A model generated the notes under the pieces. The model did no database searches. It saw only the letters and a list, made by a program, of their open reading frames with translations, and was not told where the DNA came from. The translations under genes were made by a program, and so were the position numbers. From Desulfosudis oleivorans (GTDB taxonomy: Bacteria; Desulfobacterota; Desulfobacteria; Desulfobacterales; SURF-7), in NCBI GenBank assembly GCA_020723305.1, contig DYJC01000006.1, positions 186,001 to 250,000 on the forward strand: a stretch of 64,000 nucleotides of DNA. The letters run 5' to 3'. This document shows, piece by piece, positions 1 to 8,869 of the stretch; position 1 is the stretch's first letter; the number at the start of each line of letters is the position of its first letter.

Positions 1-277
1 TTTCAATACCAAAATGATCTGCCACAATGCCGCTCAGTTGAAGGGTTTCTTCTGCGGAATGGCGCTCCGGCATCTGCAAAGCCAGAACACGATCCGTTCC
101 CAGGCTTTTTACTGAAAGCGCAGCAGTCACACTGCTGTCAATTCCACCGGAAAGTCCGATGACAAGGCCTCTCCTTTTTAACTGCTTGGCCATGATTTGT
201 TTCAGACGATTTGAAATTTTTTCTACTTCTTTTTCTGAATCGAGCTTCAAAATGTCTGAAAAAAAATTTGCACCCAT
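1..277 (-). CDS. NAD synthase-like N-type ATP pyrophosphatase (partial, C-terminus beyond window)
   Basis: The first 92 codons are present and the frame is still open at base 1. After about 40 residues the protein has LVIGLSGGIDSSVTAALS, the PP-loop of N-type ATP pyrophosphatases in the spacing of NAD+ synthase (NadE), which adenylates and amidates nicotinate adenine dinucleotide. The ATG at 277 is the first start in frame. It follows asnB by 85 bp on the same strand, so it is probably the next gene of the exopolysaccharide operon. Family members next to polysaccharide genes may act on sugars or carrier-bound acids rather than on NAD; the visible part cannot separate housekeeping NadE from such a paralogue. 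Confidence 0.7.
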   Translation of the reverse strand, partial: MGANFFSDILKLDSEKEVEKISNRLKQIMAKQLKRRGLVIGLSGGIDSSVTAALSVKSLGTDRVLALQMPERHSAEETLQLSGIVADHFGIE

Positions 278-362
278 TCGATGAATTCCCTTTTCTGTTA
301 TCAATTGATCTTACGAAACGCTGGATGTTGGATCAAGTCCGACATGATGGTGTTTATGATTG

Positions 363-2339
363 TCAATCGTTATATATGATCATATCCTCAGCATGGCAAT
401 CTATCTGTTGAGGAAAATTTTTAATAAACAGATGATCCAGCAACTGGGTTGAAATAATCCCGACCAGCGCCATATTCTCCCGTTCACTCAGAAGCTTTCC
501 ATTTTGATTCCTGCTTTTTTTGATCAAACCGGTAACTTTTTTATCATCAAAATACCCATTCTGCTGAACAGCATACTCAGAGAGCATTGTTGAAACATAG
601 GCAGGCGATTTTTTCCCAAAAAAACATGGACTGATCGGAGCACGATATGGCTGTTTCGGCCTTTTGATCAGCTTTTCCGGCACCAGTCCTGCAGCTGCTT
701 TTTTAAGAATATATTTTTCTTCAAGACCGTTCATGCGGAATTTTACAGGAACACGGCATGCGAACTCTATCACACGATAATCCAGAAACGGATATCGTCC
801 TTCTATTGAATTCGCCATCGCCATCCGGTCTCCCTGAGATGATAAAAGGTAGTTGGACATGAAGATTGTATTTTCAATATACTGTGCCCTTGAAAGAGTT
901 TTCCAGCTCATGAAATCATTTGGAAGCATTGATGTAAATCGACTCACAAACTGTTCAAGGTCACCTGTATCGGCAATGAAATCCGGATTAAAAAAAGTCT
1001 TAACCTGTGATGTGTTGTGCCATCTCAGGATATGGGAGTATACAGGCGAATCAACATCCTGAAGCCCTCTTTTAAAAAAGCCTGTAAGAAATTTGGCAGC
1101 CTTCTCATTTTCTTTTGTAAAGATATAAGGGTAAAGTTTTTCAAGAAGTCTGTACCTGAATGTTGAATCCGGATAACGAGACCAGAATCTTCGAACCTTA
1201 TCCTCCTTAAAGATATTATAACCAGCAAAAATCTCATCCGCGCCCTCACCAGTCAGGACAACCTTGAAACCGTTTTTGCGGACAAGGCCCGATAGCAGAT
1301 ATAGAGGAGCCGGAGCCGTCCGGATGACCGGCGTTTCGGTATGCCAGACCACCTTAGGGAAAATGTCTCCGATGTCCTCATTGTGACAATTGATAACATG
1401 ATGTTTAGTTTGCAGGGCATTGACCGCAATTTCCTGAAAAGATGATTCATTGAATTTTTCATCTGCAAAACTCACGGAGAACGTTGACAGAAGATTGTCA
1501 AAATTATTCCGGACCAGAGAGCTGATATACGTACTGTCAATACCACCGCTGAGGTAGGCTCCTACCGGAACGTCTGCCCGAAGTCGAATTCTGGCTGCAT
1601 CTTTAACAAGTTCTTCCAATTCCTCTGTCCATTCCCCGACGGATCGACTTTCCTCCTCTGGGAAGGAGTAAGAGAGCTGCCAGTAGGATCGTTCAGTTAA
1701 TCCATCTTTTGAAAATAATGCATAATGTCCGGGACGAACCTGAAAAATATCCAAAAACGGTGTAGAAGTACCAAGTGGCGTCCAGCAAGTAAAAATATCG
1801 GCAATTGTCTGGGGATCAAGTTTTCGGGAGATGGTGTTGTCTGCAAAAACTGCCTTGATTTCAGAACCGAATACTATCCGTCCATGCTCATGATGATAGA
1901 AAAGCGGACGAATTCCGACACGATCCCGTGCCAGCAGCAGACATTCCTTTGTTTTGTCCCACAAGGCAATGGCAAACTGGCCATTGAGCTTTGAAAACAT
2001 TTCAGGGCCATTTTCTTCGTAAAGATGCACAAGCACCTCGGTATCTGAATGAGTATAAAAACAATGTCCCCGATCAAGCAGCTCCTGTCTCAGTTCAGGG
2101 TAGTTGAAAATCTCCCCGTTGAATATCACCCATACTGTTCGATCTTCATTATGGATCGGTTGATCCCCGGTCTGCAAATCGATAATGCTCAACCTCGCAT
2201 GACCCAGACCAGCCGGACCATTAATATAGATTCCCGCTGAATCCGGCCCCCGGTGACGAATCATTCCGATCATCCGCCCAAGAAGGTTCTGTTTTTCTTC
2301 CGCGCAATTAAAATTGATGATGCCTGCGATTCCGCACAT
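363..2339 (-). CDS. asnB: Asparagine synthase (glutamine-hydrolysing) family amidotransferase, exosortase-A-locus type
   Basis: 658 residues. The protein begins MCGIAGI, giving Cys2 as the glutaminase nucleophile after Met removal, and has NGEIFNY and RHRGPD of the class II glutamine amidotransferase domain (about 1-220). A synthetase domain follows with the PP-loop SGGIDS from Ser264. AsnB makes asparagine from aspartate, glutamine and ATP. Family members in PEP-CTERM/exosortase-A polysaccharide loci are thought to amidate a sugar or peptide component instead. Here it sits 5 bp after the outer-membrane barrel gene and before a NAD-synthase-like gene, so a polysaccharide role is inferred. All catalytic motifs are visible, so it should be active. 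Confidence 0.88.
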   Translation of the reverse strand: MCGIAGIINFNCAEEKQNLLGRMIGMIRHRGPDSAGIYINGPAGLGHARLSIIDLQTGDQPIHNEDRTVWVIFNGEIFNYPELRQELLDRGHCFYTHSDTEVLVHLYEENGPEMFSKLNGQFAIALWDKTKECLLLARDRVGIRPLFYHHEHGRIVFGSEIKAVFADNTISRKLDPQTIADIFTCWTPLGTSTPFLDIFQVRPGHYALFSKDGLTERSYWQLSYSFPEEESRSVGEWTEELEELVKDAARIRLRADVPVGAYLSGGIDSTYISSLVRNNFDNLLSTFSVSFADEKFNESSFQEIAVNALQTKHHVINCHNEDIGDIFPKVVWHTETPVIRTAPAPLYLLSGLVRKNGFKVVLTGEGADEIFAGYNIFKEDKVRRFWSRYPDSTFRYRLLEKLYPYIFTKENEKAAKFLTGFFKRGLQDVDSPVYSHILRWHNTSQVKTFFNPDFIADTGDLEQFVSRFTSMLPNDFMSWKTLSRAQYIENTIFMSNYLLSSQGDRMAMANSIEGRYPFLDYRVIEFACRVPVKFRMNGLEEKYILKKAAAGLVPEKLIKRPKQPYRAPISPCFFGKKSPAYVSTMLSEYAVQQNGYFDDKKVTGLIKKSRNQNGKLLSERENMALVGIISTQLLDHLFIKNFPQQIDCHAEDMIIYND

Positions 2340-2344
2340 AGTAA

Positions 2345-3823
2345 TTAATATCGGTATGGTTGTGAAGGGGATAGGGTAATACCAAGCAAAACTCGATTAT
2401 CGATAAAATCATTCTCATGAAGATTGGATTTCAACAGCCGTGAAGAACCTTGAATTCTTGTTGAAAGCCATGATAACGCCTGCCAGGAACAACCAAGACC
2501 GTATTGCAGGTTATGATCTTCCCGGTCTTCTTCCGCAGTAGAATCATCAGAAGGATAGTCATCCCATTGATAGGTTGAAAAAAAATAAGCATTGAAGAGT
2601 CTTGAAAACCGGTACTGTGCATTGATGCCTCCGCCATAATATAATCTGAATCCTAAATTTTCTGCATCAAGATAAGCAAGGTCATAACCGCTTAAGCCGG
2701 TAAGCTGAATAGATGCCTGTCTGAAAATCCATGTTTTTTCAAGATCACAACTGACAATAAATCCGGAATCATCTTCACTGATTTTTCGATCCTGTATATA
2801 ATATCCAACACTCAACTGAATATGGGTATCTTCCTGCGAAACGTATCGAATACCAATGGAAGGATTATAGATCTGAAAATCCTCCTCTCTATGAGTCTCA
2901 TCCGTATCCCCGTCAAAAAGCATGGATGAATGGTCATAGCGGACCAACCCTTCCATATGGCGATTCAATTGTTTGAAAACTTCAAACTCACCCTTCCAGT
3001 TGTTGAAATCATCTGAAAGCCCATCATAAATACCTCTGATATAGGTCCCCTCAGCTTCAACCCTCCATTGATTTGGAACAAGCCAGTAGGAAAGCAGAAC
3101 AGAAGGGCTGTGACTTTGATTGTCGTCAATCTCAGGATCATTATTTTCCAGAATGCCGTATGTGTAATCAATTCGTATTTTGTCATTTGCACCAAATTGA
3201 TGATTCATCGACAGATTTGCGCTGTTTGTGTAATATGTTTCCCTGGATCTGCGCTGAGAAACATCTCTGTTTGTAATCTGGTTTCTCTGATTTCCAGAAG
3301 AATCAAAAACAGGTGTCGAACTGCTGTTGGATACTGACGTAGCGCCGGAATCAAAAGATGGTATGGGCCTGGAACCTGAGGTCTGTGTTGTCGTGGATGG
3401 TTCGTTTACTGCTGAAAGAATAGAGTGGGTGTCTGTCGGTTCTGAAGTATGCAGGAAAGAATTGGTAAAATGGATCGCTGTATTCCTTGTTGCCTGTTGT
3501 GTACCTGAGATTCCGGCATGATGAGCCCAACTGTTATAATCGGTATGGTCAGAATTATAATGATATGCCGGATCATAATTCAGCGAAACACTGCCTGTTC
3601 GACCTTGCAACTGAGTAGTAAAACCAGGAGAGACGATTGTCGTAAAATCATACTCCTCATGATCGTTTGTAAGAAAAAAATTGCTGGTATATTCTTCTTC
3701 TAAAGACAATCTGGGCGTAAATGTGACTACAGCCGCTTCTGCCTGGACGCTAACAAATTGACACAGAATGGAAAAAATGAAGCCGGGTATTATTTTTTTA
3801 AATGCAATCAAAAATTTTAACAT
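2345..3823 (-). CDS. Outer-membrane beta-barrel protein of the exopolysaccharide locus (PEP-CTERM-system-associated type)
   Basis: About 492 residues from the ATG at 3823. A hydrophobic signal peptide ends near QAEA; the rest is rich in alternating aromatic and polar beta strands (for example SVSLNYDPAYHY and IQLSVGYYIQ), has a low-complexity Ser/Thr loop in the middle, and ends in the aromatic segment PSQPYRY, as expected for an outer-membrane barrel. It resembles the outer-membrane proteins that accompany exosortase-A polysaccharide loci, probably a secretion pore or anchor. A TTG start at 3844 is possible but lies inside a C-rich repeat, so the ATG is preferred. The catalytic or transport role is inferred from context only. 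Confidence 0.72.
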   Translation of the reverse strand: MLKFLIAFKKIIPGFIFSILCQFVSVQAEAAVVTFTPRLSLEEEYTSNFFLTNDHEEYDFTTIVSPGFTTQLQGRTGSVSLNYDPAYHYNSDHTDYNSWAHHAGISGTQQATRNTAIHFTNSFLHTSEPTDTHSILSAVNEPSTTTQTSGSRPIPSFDSGATSVSNSSSTPVFDSSGNQRNQITNRDVSQRRSRETYYTNSANLSMNHQFGANDKIRIDYTYGILENNDPEIDDNQSHSPSVLLSYWLVPNQWRVEAEGTYIRGIYDGLSDDFNNWKGEFEVFKQLNRHMEGLVRYDHSSMLFDGDTDETHREEDFQIYNPSIGIRYVSQEDTHIQLSVGYYIQDRKISEDDSGFIVSCDLEKTWIFRQASIQLTGLSGYDLAYLDAENLGFRLYYGGGINAQYRFSRLFNAYFFSTYQWDDYPSDDSTAEEDREDHNLQYGLGCSWQALSWLSTRIQGSSRLLKSNLHENDFIDNRVLLGITLSPSQPYRY

Positions 3824-3851
3824 CCCCCTTTGTCCCCCTTCCAAGGGGGAA
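3821..3851. repeat. C-rich dispersed repeat, copy 1
   Basis: Two C-tracts and a G-tract (CATCCCCCTT, TCCCCCTT, AAGGGGGAAT) in the same order as the copy at 48925-48956 and inverted relative to that at 48846-48874. The repeat lies between the Wza-like gene and the barrel gene and supplies the G-rich sequence just ahead of the barrel start codon. Confidence 0.6.
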
Positions 3852-3856
3852 TTATT

Positions 3857-4477
3857 TTAAGGAACAATGATTGTATCGTTCGCTTTGATGGGTATATTGT
3901 TTTCAAAATTTTCGCCTTTGAGAATACTTTTATAATCAACCCTAATAATTTTTTCTTTTCCATCTTCAATACGGAAAAGAATAATCTCATCTTTGGAAGC
4001 CCACTCTGTAAATCCTCCGGCTAAGGCGAATGCCTGAATAATAGTGAGATGCTTAACCAGGTCGTACTCTCCTGTCCGGACAACCTCTCCAAGGACATAA
4101 AATTTCTGGCTTCCGGGAACTCTCACATTTACGGTAACAACCGGCGACCCAACATATGTGGCCAATTTCTTTTCAATATCTTCTTTTAATTCTTGAGGTG
4201 TTCTGCCGACGGCCTGGATGTCCCCAAGCAGCGGGAAGGTAATTTTACCATCAATCCTAACAAAAAGCTCTTCACGTGAGAAATCGGCTTCTTTCCAAGT
4301 AATGATATCCAGAACATCTCCACTTCCTATTATGTACCCCTTGGTCGCTGATGACAAAGAGGTGATTTTTTGATCCTTGGCCTCGACGGATTGACAGAAT
4401 GATACCTGCGGAAGAATGAGAATACCGATCCAAAAAAAACAGACATAATGAAGATATTTCTTTAATTTCAGATTCAT
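3857..4477 (-). CDS. Polysaccharide export protein, Wza/OPX family (PEP-CTERM-associated type)
   Basis: 206 residues from the ATG at 4477, chosen because AGGAAAA lies just upstream; a longer reading from 4564 adds 29 residues without secretory character. A signal sequence ends around VSFCQS; the Cys is not in a good lipobox, so the protein may be soluble or atypically lipidated. The Poly_export domain is clear: YIIGSGDVLDIITWKE, then FPLLGDIQAVGRTPQEL and a SLBB-type domain containing FYVLGEVVRTGEY. Wza-like proteins form the periplasmic and outer-membrane channel for polysaccharide. At about 206 residues it is the short exosortase-locus form, lacking the C-terminal amphipathic helix of E. 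coli Wza, and the neighbouring barrel may supply the outer-membrane pore. Confidence 0.88.
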   Translation of the reverse strand: MNLKLKKYLHYVCFFWIGILILPQVSFCQSVEAKDQKITSLSSATKGYIIGSGDVLDIITWKEADFSREELFVRIDGKITFPLLGDIQAVGRTPQELKEDIEKKLATYVGSPVVTVNVRVPGSQKFYVLGEVVRTGEYDLVKHLTIIQAFALAGGFTEWASKDEIILFRIEDGKEKIIRVDYKSILKGENFENNIPIKANDTIIVP

Positions 4478-4624
4478 TTTGTTTTCCTTTTTTTGTTTAT
4501 TACGGAGAGCCGCATTCACCATGTAAAAAAAACTGAGACCGAATATACAGCTCCGCCCTGTCACTTACAAATTATTATTAAAAGCAACAAGATTGAATGT
4601 AACAATATAGAAGTCTTATTTTAA

Positions 4625-6019
4625 CTATCGGCCCTTGCCAAACAAAACAATTTTAACAGTACGCATAATGATCATCAGATCCATGAAGATAGAAAAATTC
4701 TTAGTGTAGAACAGATCATAATTTAGTTTCTCAATTGCATCATCTACGGAGGCTCCATATCCATAACAGACTTGAGCCCAGCCTGTAATGCCCGGCTTAA
4801 CAATGAATCTTTCACCATAATAAGGAATCTTCTCCTCAAGTTCTTTAACAAAAAATTCACGTTCAGGTCTTGGCCCGACAAAACTCATTTCGCCTTTCAA
4901 TACATTCCAAAGCTGAGGAATCTCATCGATCCTGAGTTTACGTATGATCCGTCCGACTCTTGTTATGCGGTCATCATGATCCGAAGCCCATATCGGTCCA
5001 GTATGTTTTTCTGCATCCTCTATCATGGAGCGGAACTTATATACCCGAAAAATTCTTCGTTTTTCTCCTACTCTTTCCTGTGAAAAAAAAATCGGACCTT
5101 TTGAATCGATTCTGATCAACAGTGCAACAAGCATGATTAACGGTGACAAAACAATCAGCATTATCAGGGAAAGCATAAGATCGATGATTCGTTTCAGAAT
5201 TCGAACTCTTTTTGGTATTCGGAATCCTTTGGAAAAAATTAACCAGTCAGGATTAATCTGCTCCACAATCAATTTTCCCGTCAACATTTCATAAAAAGTA
5301 TTGCCTTTGATGATATCGATTCCCCTTACCCTGCAATCCAGTAATTCTCTTGCAGGGAATGCGCCTCTTCTTTGTTTTATTGCGACAACGATCTTTTTGA
5401 TGTTAAACTTACGGGCAATATCATAAAGGCCCGCGTACTCTTTTTTACAAACAATTTTGCTATTATCGATACATGAAGATAGAAAATCACTTTCATCCTC
5501 TTCGATAATGACGGAAATCATGTATCCGCTGTCCTTCTTTTCATCGATTTCCTTTATGATATCTCTTGCAAGTTCACTTGAACCGAGCAGAATAATCTTT
5601 TGATTAAATAATCCTTTATTTAAAACAATGGCATAGCAGAACCGCCACAATATAATCAGTAAAGGTGCAAAGATAACACTGACCAGAAAAATATTCCGTC
5701 CGATAATCACTTGGGGAAAAGCAAAATACACACCGGAGAGAAAAATGGAGGCCGCACCAATCGATTGAAGAAGGCGGGTACTCAATTCCGAATAGCTATC
5801 TGTAATTTTTAAATCATAGAGGTCGTTATAGTAAAAACAAATCTGGTAAGATATCGTAATCAAAAAAACCTTCAGACTTATCCATGGGTCAAGAAAAATA
5901 GTATAATTATCTAAAACAATCCATATTGCAAGAAAAACAGAAGAAGAGATCAGTAGAAATTCACCAATTACAAAAAAAACATTTCGAATCGGATAATATT
6001 GCTTGAATATTCTCAGCAT
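4625..6019 (-). CDS. Undecaprenyl-phosphate sugar-1-phosphate transferase (polyprenyl glycosylphosphotransferase, EpsB/WcaJ-like)
   Basis: 464 residues. The N-terminal half has several hydrophobic helices (about 15-150) followed by a Rossmann-like CoA-binding_3 domain containing KIILLGSSELA. The C-terminal half (about 270-464) is a bacterial sugar transferase domain: RIIDLMLSLIMLIVL, then VYKFRSMI, RKLRIDEIPQLWNVLKGE, MSFVGPRPE and KPGITGWAQV. The enzyme starts repeat-unit synthesis by moving a sugar phosphate from a UDP-sugar onto undecaprenyl phosphate at the inner membrane. Sequence style and neighbours match the PEP-CTERM/exosortase-A type. The sugar cannot be read from the sequence. Confidence 0.9.
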   Translation of the reverse strand: MLRIFKQYYPIRNVFFVIGEFLLISSSVFLAIWIVLDNYTIFLDPWISLKVFLITISYQICFYYNDLYDLKITDSYSELSTRLLQSIGAASIFLSGVYFAFPQVIIGRNIFLVSVIFAPLLIILWRFCYAIVLNKGLFNQKIILLGSSELARDIIKEIDEKKDSGYMISVIIEEDESDFLSSCIDNSKIVCKKEYAGLYDIARKFNIKKIVVAIKQRRGAFPARELLDCRVRGIDIIKGNTFYEMLTGKLIVEQINPDWLIFSKGFRIPKRVRILKRIIDLMLSLIMLIVLSPLIMLVALLIRIDSKGPIFFSQERVGEKRRIFRVYKFRSMIEDAEKHTGPIWASDHDDRITRVGRIIRKLRIDEIPQLWNVLKGEMSFVGPRPEREFFVKELEEKIPYYGERFIVKPGITGWAQVCYGYGASVDDAIEKLNYDLFYTKNFSIFMDLMIIMRTVKIVLFGKGR

Positions 6020-6083
6020 AATATTTTTCTGTAAGGTATGCTTCGATACTTGATTCGCTCAACCACTACAGGAAGGCCTTATT

Positions 6084-6917
6084 TTACTTTCTGCCATAAT
6101 ACTTCCCATATTCGCTGTATTTGCCATAGCCATAATAGGAAGATGACATTAAATTAAAACGATTAAAAACAATCCCGATTATTTTCTCTTTTCCTATGTT
6201 TTCGATCAGATCTGCAATCAATTCCCGCTTAGTCTTCCCGTAGTTAATCACGAGGATGATCCCGTCTACCAGTCTTGCCAAAGCACTTGATTCTGCGGTC
6301 AGTTGAGGTGGCGCACTGTCAACAATAATGTAGCGATCTTCATACCGCTGCTTTACTTCATCCAGAAGCTGGGCCATTTTTTCAGAAGAAAGCAGTTCAG
6401 CAGGGTTTTCAGGAGGTTTTCCACCTGGAAGGATGGAGAGTTTGTCAACTCCGACTTTAACCAGCAACGAAGAAAGAGAAGCATTGCCTGTCAGGTAGTC
6501 ACTTAACCCGGTTTTTGTTTCAATATTAAACCGGTTATGAATCGACGGCAGGCGTAAATCACAGTCCATCAAAAGTACATGTTCATCAATATTCTGAGCA
6601 ATACTGATTGCAAGATTGGAAGCAATAAAAGACTTGCCTTCTCCAGGTACGGCACTGGTTACCATGATCATTCTTGGTGGCGTCCCTGATGTCGGAAAAA
6701 GGACATTTGCTCTTAAAATTTTGAACTGTTCTGATTCAAAAGAATGAGGCTCGAGAATGGTAACCAGGCTTTTATCAAATCGGTTGCGATCAAATTGGGA
6801 TACACCTTCATACCGTTCAACATCTTCCCGGATCCGACTTTGTATTTCTTCAGATGCAGCAATCTTTGCGTCTTTGTTTTTATTTGACTTTTCTAATGCA
6901 TCAAATACTTTACCCAA
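6084..6917 (-). CDS. BY-kinase-type tyrosine autokinase for polysaccharide assembly (CpsD-like, exosortase-A locus)
   Basis: 277 residues, cytoplasmic, with no membrane domain. Walker A is AVPGEGKS (89-96), Walker A' is LLMDCD (115-120) and Walker B is IIVD (197-200), the three signatures of bacterial tyrosine kinases. The last 17 or so residues carry seven tyrosines interspersed with Gly and Lys, the expected autophosphorylation cluster. In this family the kinase works with the adjacent chain-length membrane protein, which supplies the activating cytoplasmic segment; that partner starts the operon 63 bp upstream. Cycling of tyrosine phosphorylation controls chain length and export. Confidence 0.9.
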   Translation of the reverse strand: MGKVFDALEKSNKNKDAKIAASEEIQSRIREDVERYEGVSQFDRNRFDKSLVTILEPHSFESEQFKILRANVLFPTSGTPPRMIMVTSAVPGEGKSFIASNLAISIAQNIDEHVLLMDCDLRLPSIHNRFNIETKTGLSDYLTGNASLSSLLVKVGVDKLSILPGGKPPENPAELLSSEKMAQLLDEVKQRYEDRYIIVDSAPPQLTAESSALARLVDGIILVINYGKTKRELIADLIENIGKEKIIGIVFNRFNLMSSSYYGYGKYSEYGKYYGRK

Positions 6918-6980
6918 GAGACTTCCCCTTTTGTCCTTTGTTTACAATTTTGATCGTTTCGTAAAAGTGAAAAAATATGA

Positions 6981-8522
6981 TTATAGGTTGATTACCTGTA
7001 GTATTTTTTTAGCCCCGATCAATGTAACAGCAAAAAAACTTACGAACAGAACACAAGAAATAAAAAGAAACATGATGGTTGCTGACAGATGAACACGCTC
7101 CCTTTTCAAATCTTCCGGGAACTTGATGCTCGGTACTTCGGCAATGACGGAAATTCCCAGATAAGATTCGATGTCTGCCGATCGCCTGAACGACGTATCC
7201 ATATATTCAAGCAAATATACTATCCCGAATCCCAATCCAACTCCTACAGCCGTAATAATGAAAAATAGTTTTATCATATTCGGTGAAGCAGGCTTTTCCG
7301 GGAGTCTTGCATAATCAATGACCCGGAAACGTTCCCCTTGTTGCTTCTTTTCCATATTCACTGCAATTTCTGCTTCCAATTTCCTTCTCAATAAAGAACT
7401 ATAGGATTCCTGTATATTGGTGTAATCACGTCGCAGGGTCATTAACTCCTGTTCCCTTTTTGGAGTATTTTCTACTCGACTCTTATATAGATTGATCTGA
7501 GACTGTAATTCCGCTGTCTCCTTGTCGATCAGATTTACTTCTTGTTTAACCTCGACAAGTGACTGATTGTCGGCAGATGTCCCACGTGATGAATCGATTT
7601 CCGTACTCTTTTCAGATTTGACCTCTTGAGCCTTTAAACCGGCTATGGTTTTTTTCAATCGGATGACGTCAGGATGACGGTCTGTATATTTAGCCGTCAA
7701 TGCGTTAAGTTGTTCAGTAAGTTGATTTATGTCCGAAGTCCCTTCCGAACTGACCACAGATTTCTGAGATGCGCTTATAGCATTTGTCAATAATGACGAT
7801 CTGGTTTGTGCATCTCTCAAGCGGGTCTGTCTGTCAAGCATCTGTTCTTGCAGTCTGTCCAGAATCCGTAAGTTGCTATCCAACTGCTCCGGAAGCTCTC
7901 CCATATACTGTCTTCGATAGTCCTTCATAGTTTCTTCGACTTCCTCAAGTTTTTTTCTCATTGAAAAAAGCTCTCCCTCAAGAAAGTCAGACGTTCCAGA
8001 AGCTTGTTCTTCACGAACCTTCAGGTTTTCATTAATAAAATGAGATGCCAGTGTATTGACCACATTCATAACATCTTCAGGTGATTTCCCGCTGTAGGTA
8101 ATGCTGAATGAATCCGCTCCCCCCGAGGAACTTCTCCCTCCTCTTGTTACATCGATAATGATTCTCTTTCGCATCAATTCAACCTTGTCTATCAAAAGCA
8201 TTTTTCCATCTTTTTCCTCTGAAAAAAGATTATACATTTTGATGACCTTTTCCAAATTTGTACGGCTCAAAATTTGCTGGGAAATAGTGTTGATTCTAGC
8301 GTCGATATCACTGGATACAATGGATCGAACATAATCTGTCGAAACCCTTTGAACTTCAATCAATATCAAGGTGCTTGCCTCATATGATTTAGGTAGAAAC
8401 AACGCAAGATATATCCCGATCAGCATGGAGAAACAGAAGGGAATAAGCAAAAACCAGCGACGTCGCACAACGATTTCGATCAACTGATCGGGTTTTAAAA
8501 TTCCAATATTTTCAGTAACCAT
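6981..8522 (-). CDS. Polysaccharide chain-length determinant protein (Wzz/GumC-like, exosortase-A locus)
   Basis: 513 residues. A Wzz domain begins at the N-terminus with a membrane helix at about 25-45 (FLLIPFCFSMLIGIYLAL), followed by a long periplasmic coiled-coil region rich in Glu, Gln and Arg (about 170-400). A second membrane helix (IKLFFIITAVGVGLGFGIVY) and a further hydrophobic segment near the C-terminus follow. This is the polysaccharide co-polymerase that sets chain length and bridges synthesis to the Wza-like exporter, paired with the separate tyrosine kinase downstream. It is the first gene of the operon; promoter and candidate operators lie at 8632-8730. Confidence 0.88.
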   Translation of the reverse strand: MVTENIGILKPDQLIEIVVRRRWFLLIPFCFSMLIGIYLALFLPKSYEASTLILIEVQRVSTDYVRSIVSSDIDARINTISQQILSRTNLEKVIKMYNLFSEEKDGKMLLIDKVELMRKRIIIDVTRGGRSSSGGADSFSITYSGKSPEDVMNVVNTLASHFINENLKVREEQASGTSDFLEGELFSMRKKLEEVEETMKDYRRQYMGELPEQLDSNLRILDRLQEQMLDRQTRLRDAQTRSSLLTNAISASQKSVVSSEGTSDINQLTEQLNALTAKYTDRHPDVIRLKKTIAGLKAQEVKSEKSTEIDSSRGTSADNQSLVEVKQEVNLIDKETAELQSQINLYKSRVENTPKREQELMTLRRDYTNIQESYSSLLRRKLEAEIAVNMEKKQQGERFRVIDYARLPEKPASPNMIKLFFIITAVGVGLGFGIVYLLEYMDTSFRRSADIESYLGISVIAEVPSIKFPEDLKRERVHLSATIMFLFISCVLFVSFFAVTLIGAKKILQVINL

Positions 8523-8631
8523 AGTAAAAGTCTATATCAATGTACAGTCCAAAAAATGTGATTGAACAAAACAACCTGTCTATCACTAGAATAGAACGAC
8601 ATCATCTGGATCATCAGTAAACAGATGCCTC

Positions 8632-8717
8632 TACAATATATGCTATATTGTAATCAATTCAATCACAATTTTTACAATATATACTGTAGATTGCCTTTCT
8701 AAATACAACATATTGTA
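8632..8717. promoter_or_regulatory. Cluster of three palindromes, candidate operators of the exopolysaccharide operon
   Basis: Three sites share TACA...TGTA ends. Site 1 (8632-8652) has perfect 9-bp arms TACAATATA and TATATTGTA around 3 bp. Site 2 (8673-8688) is TACAATATATACTGTA, a 16-bp palindrome with one mismatched pair. Site 3 (8704-8717) is TACAACATATTGTA with perfect 5-bp arms. Site 3 overlaps the -10 of the promoter at 8702-8730; the other two lie in the transcribed leader. The arrangement suggests a dimeric repressor; the regulator is not identifiable here. Confidence 0.5.
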
Positions 8718-8730
8718 ATACCAATGTCAA
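8702..8730 (-). promoter_or_regulatory. Candidate sigma-70 promoter of the exopolysaccharide operon
   Basis: Minus strand: TTGACA (8725-8730), 17-bp spacer, TGTATT (8702-8707, four of six matches to TATAAT). The leader to the chain-length gene start would be about 170 nt. Confidence 0.45.
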
Positions 8731-8748
8731 GCGGTTTATATAACAGAA

Positions 8749-8869
8749 GAGCCAATTTAAAAATCTGTTGTTGTAGTTCCGGCGAAAACTAAAATCCAGT
8801 ATTTTCGGTTCTTTTCTTGGCACTGACTTTCGCCGGAGTATAGCTTGATAATTGTTTTGAAATCGGCTC
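8749..8869. repeat. 121-bp inverted-repeat element (dispersed repeat, copy A)
   Basis: The left end GAGCCAATTTAAAAA and right end GTTTTGAAATCGGCTC are imperfect inverted repeats, each with an internal CCGGCGAAA on the same side, as in a small MITE-like element. The last 42 bp (8828-8869) recur with the same length at 35370-35411 and 36768-36809. No coding capacity is seen. Confidence 0.55.

Noticed and set aside
3823..3844. TTG start for the outer-membrane barrel gene
   Set aside because: The added seven residues come from the C-rich repeat; the ATG at 3823 begins a normal signal peptide.
8812..8835. Sigma-54-like TTGGCAC...TTCGC on the plus strand
   Set aside because: The GG to GC distance is one base too long, TTGC is not present, and it lies in the repeat element with no gene starting behind it.
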